A stretch of 29,777 nt of DNA from Omnitrophica WOR_2 bacterium RIFCSPHIGHO2_02_FULL_67_20. GTDB lineage: Bacteria > Omnitrophota > Gorgyraeia > Aquiviventales > Aquiviventaceae. Below, piece by piece: positions 5,892 to 13,464 of this stretch. The translations under genes were made by a program, and so were the position numbers. The stretch covers positions 1 through 29,777 of the forward strand of contig MHGT01000037.1 of NCBI GenBank assembly GCA_001805695.1. The letters are read 5' to 3'. Under the pieces are notes generated by a model. It ran no database searches, had not been told where the DNA came from, and saw nothing but the letters and a program-made list of their open reading frames with translations. Numbering within the stretch: position 1 is the first letter of the stretch; each line of letters starts with the position of its first letter.

Positions 5892-6578
5892 ATGATCAAG
5901 CTCGATAGAACCTGGCGGCGGATCCTCGTGGGCGTGGTCGTGGCAATCCTGATGGCGGTCGCCGGCTCGGAGCACCACGCGCGTCGCCTGCTTAAGGCGA
6001 AATGGCTCCAAGCGGTCGAAGCGCGTCAGCAGCTCGATCGGCGGTTTGCGGAGATCTCGGCGGCCCACGAGCAGCTCACGGGCGACTTGGCGACCGAGCG
6101 GAGCCGCTCGCAAGCGCTGGAAGAAGCCCTGGCCTCCGCCAAACGCGAGCTCGAGCAGACGACGGGGCGGCTGGCGGAGGAGAGCCGTACCTCGCGCGGC
6201 CTCCAGCTGCGCCTGGCCGAGATGCAGCAGCAGCTGGACCAGCTGCAAGGCGAGCTGGCCGTGACGCTCACACAGCAGGGTGGCGGGGCGGGGGTGACGC
6301 CCGGCGCCGTGCAGATCGACCGGGTCATTGTCAGTGACGCCGGCGGAGCCAATCCCGCCGGGCGGGTCATCTCCATTCACCGCGACTGGGACTTCGTCGT
6401 GATCAGCCTCGGGTGGGACGCGGTGCACATCGGCGACGTGGTCTCCATCTTCCGCGATGACCAGCTGCAGGCCAAGGCGAAGATCGAGCGGGTGCAGGAG
6501 GGGGTGTGCGCCGCGACCGTGTTGCCGGACTGGAAGACCGACGCGATCCAGCTCAACGACCTCGTCCGCGTGCTGTGA
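5892..6578 (+). CDS. Membrane-anchored coiled-coil protein, first gene of PilZ operon
   Basis: This 228-residue protein is of unknown function. It has one N-terminal membrane segment (about 11-27), a long heptad-rich coiled coil (about 35-120, with KRELEQTTGRLAEE and LAEMQQQLDQLQGELAV) and a compact C-terminal beta-rich domain (about 138-228). The C-terminal domain has a motif resembling a small barrel (GRVISIHRDWDFVVISLG, GDVVSIFRDDQLQAKAKIERV). Topology is likely N-in with the coiled coil outside the cytoplasm. It begins a tight operon with two PilZ-domain proteins, 11 bases before the next gene. A structural or scaffold role in an envelope complex under c-di-GMP control is inferred from context. 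Confidence 0.8.
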   Translation: MIKLDRTWRRILVGVVVAILMAVAGSEHHARRLLKAKWLQAVEARQQLDRRFAEISAAHEQLTGDLATERSRSQALEEALASAKRELEQTTGRLAEESRTSRGLQLRLAEMQQQLDQLQGELAVTLTQQGGGAGVTPGAVQIDRVIVSDAGGANPAGRVISIHRDWDFVVISLGWDAVHIGDVVSIFRDDQLQAKAKIERVQEGVCAATVLPDWKTDAIQLNDLVRVL

Positions 6579-6589
6579 GCTCGTCCATC

Positions 6590-8629
6590 ATGGCCCTTGC
6601 GAACCATTCGTTTAGCTGCGCCATCCTGTGTGTCTCCTGGCTCTTCCTGCTCGCTCCCAGCGGCCTCGCGGCCGAAACCGCCGATCCCGTCGAGCGAAGC
6701 ACGACCCGCATCGCGATTACGCTCGACACCGCCGACCCCGTGCCGGTTCGGACCAGCTTCGAGTCGTCTCCGCCGACCGTGGTGATCCGGTTTCCCCGCC
6801 GGCGGGTGACCGCCTCGCTGCCCGAGCGCGTGGCGGTGGCGAGCGGGGCCGTGCAGGCGATCGAAGCCCGCTATGACGCCGCCGGCCGGGGCGAGGCCGC
6901 GCGCTCTCTCCAATCGCTGCGCTTCGTGCTGGCCGGACCGTTTGCCTATCGGGTGGAGTCGGAGCCGGGACGCGTGGTCATTGCGATCGACCATCCGGCG
7001 TCCGTGCGCACTACCTCGATGGACATCGGCATGGGAAGCGGCAAGATTGTGCGCAGTGCTTCCATCGGTACTGTGAGCGAGCGGTTCCGGGCGATGCAGG
7101 AAGCACTCGCCCGGGCGCGGCCGACCGCCATCACCATGCAGTGGGACGGTAGTAGCGGCGAATCGGCCGTCCAGCGCGGGACCGGCGCGCACGTCCTCGC
7201 CCCGGCAATCGCGGCGTCGTCAGAGATGAAAGGCGCGCGCGGCACCGTCGCCCCGCCGGCGCATACGGCATCGGGCTCGGGCGCCTTTCCCGTATTCGGC
7301 GTGGCGCTGCTCGTCGGGTTGACGCTGGCGGGTGCCGCCGGTTCGTGGTGGCTCATCCAGCGGCAGGCGGCGGCCGCCCGGGCCGCGGCCGAGGGCCGGA
7401 ACGTCCGGCTTCCCTCCGGGGTGCTGCTGATCGACCAGCTGGTCTGGAAGGCGTTTGAGCGGCAGGGCTACCAGCTCATGATGGAAACCGAGATCACGCA
7501 GCCGCCGCTGGGGACCCTGCGGATTCTCGCGAAAGACGAACTGCAGGCCGCGCTGCTCTTCGTCGGGTCCGGCCGGTTCTTCGAGAAGCAGACGGTCGAG
7601 CGGTTCATCCGGGCCATGCGCGAGGCCCATGTCGAACAGGGCTTCCTGGCGGCGTCCGGGTCGTTCACCGTCCCCGCCCAGCGCACGGCCAAGGAGCACC
7701 GGATTACGCTGATCGGGCGCGACCAGCTGGTGGAGCTGCTCAGCATGGGCGCCGGCAGCGAGTACTTCAGCCGGCAGCTGGAGCAGAACCGCGCGCATCT
7801 TGAAGAGGCGAAGGACGCCCTGCGAGAGCATGCGGCGGAGCTGGACACCCTGCGCCGCCAGCGCAACGAAGCCAGCTGGCATCTCGGCGAGGAGCGCGCG
7901 ACATCCGCAGCGCTGGAGGCCAAGCTGGAAGAGCTCGGCCGGCAGGTCAGCGGCTACGAAGCGCAGATCCAGCGCTGGGAACAGGAGGCCGTCACGCTGC
8001 GCAAGCAGTGGGAAGAGAGCCAGTGGTTCCTGGGCGAAGCGCGGGAGCGAGGCCGATACCTCGAGACGCAAGTGGCCTCGCTGCAGGAGCTGGCGAAACG
8101 GATTGAGGCCGTTGAGCGCGAGCGGGACGGCGCGGTGCAGTCGTTCGGCGAGGAGCGCGCGAAGCACGCCTCGCTCGCCGAGCGCCTGGACGAGCTCCAG
8201 CGCGAGCGGGATGCCGCGATGCAGCGCAGCGGTGAGCTCGAGGCCTCGCTCGCGCGCCTCCAGGAAGAGCTGACGGTCTATCGGACATTCGGCGAGCGCC
8301 GCCGAGCCGGCCGGGTCAGGATCCCCGAGGCGTCCGTGGAGCTGGTCAACGGCGGGAAGACGCCCGCTGCCGCGGCATGGCTGTGCGACCTCAGCGCGAC
8401 CGGGTTCGGGCTGGAGACGGACCGCGAACTGCCCCAGCGGCCGCCGATCCGCGTGCGGCTGCGCGTGCCCGGCCGCGAGCCGCTGGAGGCCAGGGCCCGC
8501 TTCATCTGGCGGCAGCCTCAGGGATCAGACGGCCGGTATCGAAGCGGGTGCCGGTTCATCAAGCCCACGGCCGAAACCCGTGCGGCCCTCCAGGAGCTCA
8601 TTGCAGGGGTTGAGGCGCCGCGCGCCTAA
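6590..8629 (+). CDS. Membrane protein with AMIN-like, Mrr-like and PilZ domains
   Basis: The 679-residue multidomain protein has, in order: a signal peptide (1-28); an AMIN-like beta domain (about 36-136), as found in secretins and amidases, which can bind envelope polymers; a linker; a membrane segment (about 232-256); a cytoplasmic domain (about 278-388) resembling the Mrr restriction-endonuclease fold, ending GFLAASGSFTVPAQRTAKEH and ITLIGRDQLVELL; a coiled coil (about 395-575); and a C-terminal PilZ domain with RRAGR (RxxxR) and DLSATG (DxSxxG), the c-di-GMP-binding signature. The usual Mrr catalytic Q-x-K is replaced (LQAALLF), so the nuclease fold looks dead. I chose ATG 6590 for the clear signal peptide; the open frame extends upstream into the preceding gene. 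It is likely a c-di-GMP receptor spanning the inner membrane. Confidence 0.82.
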   Translation: MALANHSFSCAILCVSWLFLLAPSGLAAETADPVERSTTRIAITLDTADPVPVRTSFESSPPTVVIRFPRRRVTASLPERVAVASGAVQAIEARYDAAGRGEAARSLQSLRFVLAGPFAYRVESEPGRVVIAIDHPASVRTTSMDIGMGSGKIVRSASIGTVSERFRAMQEALARARPTAITMQWDGSSGESAVQRGTGAHVLAPAIAASSEMKGARGTVAPPAHTASGSGAFPVFGVALLVGLTLAGAAGSWWLIQRQAAAARAAAEGRNVRLPSGVLLIDQLVWKAFERQGYQLMMETEITQPPLGTLRILAKDELQAALLFVGSGRFFEKQTVERFIRAMREAHVEQGFLAASGSFTVPAQRTAKEHRITLIGRDQLVELLSMGAGSEYFSRQLEQNRAHLEEAKDALREHAAELDTLRRQRNEASWHLGEERATSAALEAKLEELGRQVSGYEAQIQRWEQEAVTLRKQWEESQWFLGEARERGRYLETQVASLQELAKRIEAVERERDGAVQSFGEERAKHASLAERLDELQRERDAAMQRSGELEASLARLQEELTVYRTFGERRRAGRVRIPEASVELVNGGKTPAAAAWLCDLSATGFGLETDRELPQRPPIRVRLRVPGREPLEARARFIWRQPQGSDGRYRSGCRFIKPTAETRAALQELIAGVEAPRA

Positions 8630-8643
8630 CGCGAGAAGGACCG

Positions 8644-9669
8644 ATGCAGGAGCGCCGTACGACGATTCGCAAAAGCCACTACGCCCGGATGCAGTACTGT
8701 CCGGCCGAAGATCTGGAGCTTCGGGACGGCCGCATTGCCGACGTGAGCGAGCGGGGGACGGGGGTGCTGATGCGGGAGCGGCACCGCAGCGGAGAGCTGG
8801 TGACGCTGGGCTTCTCGCTCCCCGGCGCCGAGGACACGCTCACCGCCACCGGGATCATTCGCTGGTCCGGTCCCGAATCGCCGAAAGGGAACTGGCACCG
8901 CGCGGGCGTGGAGTGGCTGCCGCTGGAGGACGCCACCCGCAATCGGCTCCATCAGTTCCTGGAAACCGCGAAGCCGGCTCCGGAGCGCAGGACGACGAGT
9001 GGCGCGGGAACGTTCGTCCGCCGCGCCGCGCTCATCGCCTCCGCGGTCGCGATTGGCCTGCTCGGCTGGGGACTGTACCGCTGGGCGAGCCGGGTGGAAA
9101 TGGAAAACACGGAGCTGGTTTCCTCGGTCCAGCGGCGCGACGCCATCATTCACTTCCTGGGGCAGGAGGGGCAGCGGTTGAAGTTCGAGCTCGATGATGC
9201 GCACCAGCGTTTGGCGGAGACCGCCGGCGCGGTCGAGCGGCTCGACGCGCAGGCTCAGTTCTTCGGCAAGGAGGTGGAGCGGCTCAACCAGGATGTGGCG
9301 CAGTTCCAGCGCTCCTACCTGGAGTCCCGCGAGGAGCGCGCCCAGCTGATGCAGCGGGTCCTCACGCTCGAGCAGGAGAAAACGTCGCTGGCGAAGCGCC
9401 TGAATTCCGTCGATGAACTCAAGCTCGCCATCCGAGAAGCCATCGAACGCCGCAAGCAGGTCCAGCAGGCGGATCGGCTCGCGATACTCAAGACCAAACG
9501 GGACGCGCAGGAACAGTGGTTGTCGCAGGGCAACCGCGGCTATCTGGTCCGAGACGGACGGCCGACGATCGGCCGCTCGACCGTCTGGATCCGCGTGCAC
9601 GAGCCGGAAACCGTTGCCTCCATCTCCGCCCCGCCCATCGTCCACACGGACGAGGCGCCTGCCCCCTGA
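8644..9669 (+). CDS. PilZ-domain membrane protein with coiled coil
   Basis: The 341-residue protein has an N-terminal PilZ domain (about 1-112) with R5-TTI-R9 as RxxxR and D33-VSERG-G38 as DxSxxG, so c-di-GMP binding is likely. A membrane segment follows (about 124-142), then a long coiled coil (about 145-300) and a disordered Pro/Ala C-terminus. PilZ lies in the cytoplasm and the coiled coil outside, the mirror image of the preceding protein. It starts 14 bases after the stop of that gene and ends only 9 bases from the stop of the convergent response-regulator gene, with no terminator between them. It probably acts with the two upstream gene products in one envelope complex; the process controlled is unknown. 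Confidence 0.83.
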   Translation: MQERRTTIRKSHYARMQYCPAEDLELRDGRIADVSERGTGVLMRERHRSGELVTLGFSLPGAEDTLTATGIIRWSGPESPKGNWHRAGVEWLPLEDATRNRLHQFLETAKPAPERRTTSGAGTFVRRAALIASAVAIGLLGWGLYRWASRVEMENTELVSSVQRRDAIIHFLGQEGQRLKFELDDAHQRLAETAGAVERLDAQAQFFGKEVERLNQDVAQFQRSYLESREERAQLMQRVLTLEQEKTSLAKRLNSVDELKLAIREAIERRKQVQQADRLAILKTKRDAQEQWLSQGNRGYLVRDGRPTIGRSTVWIRVHEPETVASISAPPIVHTDEAPAP

Positions 9670-9678
9670 CGCGCTCGT

Positions 9679-10646
9679 TCAGGGCTTGCCGCGCCGCTCC
9701 TTGACGTAGACGCTCCGCTCGAACTGCTTGGCATACGCTTTCAGCTCGGCTCCGATCCGCGCGATCTGACCCGGATGGGTCAGCGGCTGGGTGTCGCTCG
9801 TGACGAGCGCGATCGACACGGAGAGCAGCGGCACCTTCACGCTGTTGCCCTTGCGGTCGGTGTGCAGCAAAAAGCCCCTGGCGCGATCCTCCTCGTCGTA
9901 GAGCTGCCGCGCCATCGCATCGAAGTCCCGGACGATCGCTTCGCACAGCGCCTCCGCCTTCTCCCGACTCGTCAAGACGATGAAGTCATCCCCGCCGATG
10001 TGCCCGACGAAGTCCGTCGGGCTGCCATGCGCGCCTGACGCCTTCAGGAGGACGTCCGCGGTGGCTTGGATCACTTCATCTCCCCGCTTGAAGCCGTAGT
10101 GGTCGTTGAAGGCCTTAAAACGGTCGAGGTCCACGTAGCACACGGCGAGCTCTTCCGGCCGCCGGCTCAGCCGCTCTTCGAGTTCCCGCTGGATGGACAC
10201 GTTGCCGGGCAGCCGTGTGAGCGGATTGGCTTCCAGGTCCCGGCTCGCCCGACGGAGCACCATCTGGACGCGGGCCAGAGCTCCATCGGCTCAAACGGCT
10301 TCACGAGATAGTCGTCGGCCCCGGCGTTCAGCCCCGCCACCTTGTCGTGCACCTCGCTCTTGCCCGTGAGCATGATGATGGGCAGGTGCCGCAGCACGAC
10401 GTCCTGCCGCAGCTGCTCGCACACCTGCGGTCCCGTCAGGCCGGGCATCAGGTAGTCGAGGATGACGAGCGATGGCGGCTTGGCGCGGATAGCTTCGAGC
10501 GCGCGGTCGCCGTTCTCGGCCTCGATGACGGCGAACCCGGATGGTTCCAGGACCGAACGGAGGATGTCCCGCAAATCCGGATCATCGTCCGCGACCAGGA
10601 TTATGGCGGCAGGGGTGGCGGCGCTCATCCGGTTCTCTTCGCTCAT
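9679..10646 (-). pseudogene. Response regulator-GGDEF protein broken by a one-base frameshift
   Basis: The first frame (from ATG 10646) encodes a complete receiver domain: phospho-acceptor D64 (VILDYLMPG), T94 and K116 (LVKPFEP), ending at MEL (residue 123). It then shifts to nonsense. The second frame (9679 to about 10275) resumes exactly where the first breaks, with a linker and a GGDEF-type domain carrying GGDDF (VGHIGGDDFIVL) and no obvious RxxD inhibitory site. Adding one base near 10275-10283 restores a continuous protein of about 320 residues. The start codon overlaps the kinase stop by 4 bases (ATGA), so the two are translationally coupled. GGDDF departs from the active GGDEF/GGEEF signature, so cyclase activity is uncertain. 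Sequencing error or true mutation cannot be told apart here. Confidence 0.8.
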
Positions 10647-12175
10647 TCCAGGGGCAGGCTGACGGAAAACGTGCTGCCTTTGTTTTTCTCGGACTTCACC
10701 CAGATGCGGCCCTGGTGGGCCTCGACGATTCGTTTGACCAGGGCGAGTCCCAGCCCCGTGCCCCGGACCTGCTGGTTGACGGGGTCGTTCGCCCGGTAGA
10801 ACTCCTGAAACAGCTTGCTCTGATCCTCCGCCGCGATGCCGCAGCCGGTGTCGGTCACCGTTGCGAGGACCGTCGCACCCTCGCGTACGAGCCCGACGCG
10901 GATCGAGCCGCCCTCCGGCGTGTACTTGACGGCGTTGGAGAGCAGGTTGACGAAGACCCGCTGCAGATGGGATGAATCGCCCACAAGCTCCTTGACGCCG
11001 TCCCGGTCCACGCTGAAGCGGATATGCTTGGCCTCGAGCTGCGGGGTGACGACGTCCTGGACCGCCGCCAAGAAGTCGTTGATCGGAATGGGCCGGCGCT
11101 CCATCGTGACCCGCCCCGACTCGATGCGGGCGATGTCGAGCAGATTGTTGATGAACTGGGCGAGCAAGTCCGAATGCTTCTCGATCTTCGCGATCCGCTC
11201 GCTCTGCGCCTTGACCAGGGGGCCGAACTGTCCGGTGGCGAGCAGGGACGCGTAGCCCTTGATGGCGGCGAGCGGAGTCCGGAGCTCATGCGAGACGGCG
11301 GAGACGAAGTCGCTCTTCGCCTTGTTCAGGCGCGTCAGCACGGTGTTGGCCTCGGCGAGCTCCTGGGTGCGCTGCTGGACCTTCAGTTCGAGCTCCCGCT
11401 GGGCCGACCAGGTTTTTTCATAGAGCGCGGAATTTTCCACGGCGATCGCCAGGTAGTTCGTCAGGATGGCGACGAGCTCCTCATCCGCCTTCACGTTGGC
11501 CACACTACCGGTCCGGCCGAGGAGGAGGATGCCGGTCGGGCCCGAGTTGGGGATGATGCCGGCGATGATCGCCGTCGGGACGCCCAAGAGCTCCAGGAGC
11601 TTCCGCTCCTCCGGGTTGGCGGCGGATGAGGCCTGGAGCAGGCGGGGGGCGGGGCCCGTCAGCACGGGCTTCACCAGTCCGCGGTCCAGGAACAGGGCGC
11701 GCAGGGCGTTGGCGACCGCCGGCGTCACCCCGATGGCCGAGCGCCACTCCAGCGACTCAAACGACGCGCACATCCCGAGCACGCCTGTCGAGAACCCGAA
11801 GTTCGTGACGACCGAGGCGTCGAGCTTCTGGAAGACCTCCTCCGGGCGCAGGCTGACCTGCAGCTGCTGGCCCAGGTGGTAGAGCGACATGAGGGACGCG
11901 AGCCGGCGGTCGAGCTCCTCTTGGGTGCGGTGGAGTTCGAGGTCCGTGCGGATGATCAGTTTCGCCTGCCGGTCGAGCTGGTCGTAGGCGTTGCGCATCC
12001 GCTGGAGCTCGTCCGTCTGCCGCCACGACAGCTCGGCCTTGACGGCGAGGTACCCGAGCGAGATGAGGAGAATCCCGACCATCGGGAGGGCGCCGGCGAC
12101 CGAAGCAGAGCCGATGGCCAGCCCTGCGGCGGCCACGACGCCGATCGCCAGGACGATGTACGTCAAATAGGCCAT
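10643..12175 (-). CDS. Sensor histidine kinase with GAF domain
   Basis: This 510-residue membrane kinase has two N-terminal hydrophobic helices (about 4-45), a coiled coil (50-95), a GAF-like sensor domain (about 95-250), a HisKA dimerisation domain with phospho-acceptor H296 (VSAVSHELRTPLAAIKG), and an HATPase domain. The HATPase shows the N box (VNLLSNAVKYTP, about 409-420), DTGCGI (442-447) and GTGLGLALV (about 472-480). I chose ATG 12175; the open frame runs further up inside the FIST gene, but that extension is antisense-like shadow. It starts 5 bases after the FIST gene and overlaps the response-regulator start. It presumably phosphorylates that regulator in response to FIST or GAF input. 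Confidence 0.92.
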   Translation of the reverse strand: MAYLTYIVLAIGVVAAAGLAIGSASVAGALPMVGILLISLGYLAVKAELSWRQTDELQRMRNAYDQLDRQAKLIIRTDLELHRTQEELDRRLASLMSLYHLGQQLQVSLRPEEVFQKLDASVVTNFGFSTGVLGMCASFESLEWRSAIGVTPAVANALRALFLDRGLVKPVLTGPAPRLLQASSAANPEERKLLELLGVPTAIIAGIIPNSGPTGILLLGRTGSVANVKADEELVAILTNYLAIAVENSALYEKTWSAQRELELKVQQRTQELAEANTVLTRLNKAKSDFVSAVSHELRTPLAAIKGYASLLATGQFGPLVKAQSERIAKIEKHSDLLAQFINNLLDIARIESGRVTMERRPIPINDFLAAVQDVVTPQLEAKHIRFSVDRDGVKELVGDSSHLQRVFVNLLSNAVKYTPEGGSIRVGLVREGATVLATVTDTGCGIAAEDQSKLFQEFYRANDPVNQQVRGTGLGLALVKRIVEAHQGRIWVKSEKNKGSTFSVSLPLE

Positions 12176-12180
12176 CGCCG

Positions 12181-13374
12181 CTACATCCCCAGCGCCACCA
12201 CCAGGACCGAGCCGGTCTGAGTGGCGGTCTGCTCGTACGTCGCCGTGGTGCCGAAGGGGGCCTGCTCGCCGTAGGTGTAGCAGCCGGCGATGGGCACCGA
12301 CGGCCCGACGGTCTCCCGGATGCGGGCGATTTCCCGCGCCGCGTGCTCCGGCCCCAGGAGCCGTCTCCGGGCGGCCGAGTCGAAGACGAGGACGCATCCA
12401 ATCCGGTTCAGGGAGCGGACCGCCTGCTGGGCCGCTGCGTGGGCGGCTTCGAGGGCCAGCTCGCGGCTGCCCATCATGAGCTGGAGCCACGACCCTTCGG
12501 TGATTTCTCCGCTGCATGACAGGCTGCCGTCGTCGCCGAAGGAGACGACGTTGCGCAGCAGCCACTGCTCGTCCGTGCCGCACTGGATCCCGAGGGGATA
12601 CGCGATCGTCTGCCGCACTCCCTCCTCGCCGCGCAGCTGCTTGACGAGCTCGGCGCCGAAGTACTCCTCATAGACGGCGGCGGCCGGCTGCCGATCGAGC
12701 TCGACGAGCACGTTGTCATGCGAGCGGGTGATGCGGCGCGGCTTGCTGATGGGCGCAAAACCATGCTCGATGCCGACGCCGATTTTCAGCGAGCCTCCCA
12801 AGAGGGCGCAGACGACCGACCGGCTGAGCACCCGGTTGCGGCAGTACTGGTACGTCCGGTCAAACCGCAAGTCATCGCCGGCCATGCCGCCGGCGATGAG
12901 GAAGCTGGTGCCGACGACTTCCCGCACGCCCCGCACGACCTCCGCGTAGCAGGTCAGCAGGCCGTCGCCGAACAGGAGCAGTCCGGCGCGGGTCGCTCCC
13001 TTGAACTCGTGCATGGCGGCGTAGGCCGCCTGCTGGCCCGCCTCCCGCGGCGAGCGGTCCACCGCTTCGCCGACGCCGAGGCTGCACGCGACCGACGGGG
13101 AGCCGAGCAGCGCGACGACGCAGCTGTGGCTGACGGGGCCGTCGGGCACGATTTCCCCGGCGGTGCTTTCTCCGACGAGCGGAACGTTCCCCAGCACCGA
13201 GCGGACGCCGGCCAGGAGCGGCTCCTGCTCGAACCACGAGGAGCCGAACACGACGGCCAGCGCGGGGGAGGCGGCGGGAAAGCGGCGCAGGGCGGTTTCC
13301 GCCGCCTCCACCCCCGCTTTCTCCGCGTCCCCCAGCGCACTCCATCCAATTGCGGCTGAGAGGGTTTCAGACAT
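12181..13374 (-). CDS. FIST-domain sensory protein
   Basis: The 397-residue protein has FIST N (about 30-220: LAVVFGSSWFEQEPLLAGV, PLVGESTAGEI) and FIST C (about 230-390: GCYTYGEQAPFG near the end). These are known as a small-ligand sensory module found with signalling proteins. There is no signal peptide or transmembrane segment, so it is cytoplasmic. It is followed after 5 bases by a histidine kinase and then a response regulator-GGDEF, which suggests it feeds a ligand signal to that kinase. In some bacteria FIST proteins are fused to kinases or methyl-accepting proteins; here it is a separate polypeptide. The ligand is unknown; amino acids have been proposed for the family. Confidence 0.88.
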   Translation of the reverse strand: MSETLSAAIGWSALGDAEKAGVEAAETALRRFPAASPALAVVFGSSWFEQEPLLAGVRSVLGNVPLVGESTAGEIVPDGPVSHSCVVALLGSPSVACSLGVGEAVDRSPREAGQQAAYAAMHEFKGATRAGLLLFGDGLLTCYAEVVRGVREVVGTSFLIAGGMAGDDLRFDRTYQYCRNRVLSRSVVCALLGGSLKIGVGIEHGFAPISKPRRITRSHDNVLVELDRQPAAAVYEEYFGAELVKQLRGEEGVRQTIAYPLGIQCGTDEQWLLRNVVSFGDDGSLSCSGEITEGSWLQLMMGSRELALEAAHAAAQQAVRSLNRIGCVLVFDSAARRRLLGPEHAAREIARIRETVGPSVPIAGCYTYGEQAPFGTTATYEQTATQTGSVLVVALGM

Positions 13375-13464
13375 CGCTCAAAGAAGTATATCTGATATCA
13401 GCCGTTCTTAACCAGTGAGGGGGAAAGAAGATGCCGAGCAGACGGTTTGCGGGGGGGTGGCGCC

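Noticed and set aside
5693..5899. 68-codon open frame on the - strand in the leader
   Set aside because: No family motif, and it spans a clear intrinsic terminator; the region is better read as noncoding.
12176..12583. Upstream extension of the kinase reading frame into the FIST gene
   Set aside because: The extra 136 residues are Arg/Gly/Pro-rich and overlap the FIST C domain; ATG 12175 directly precedes the membrane helices.
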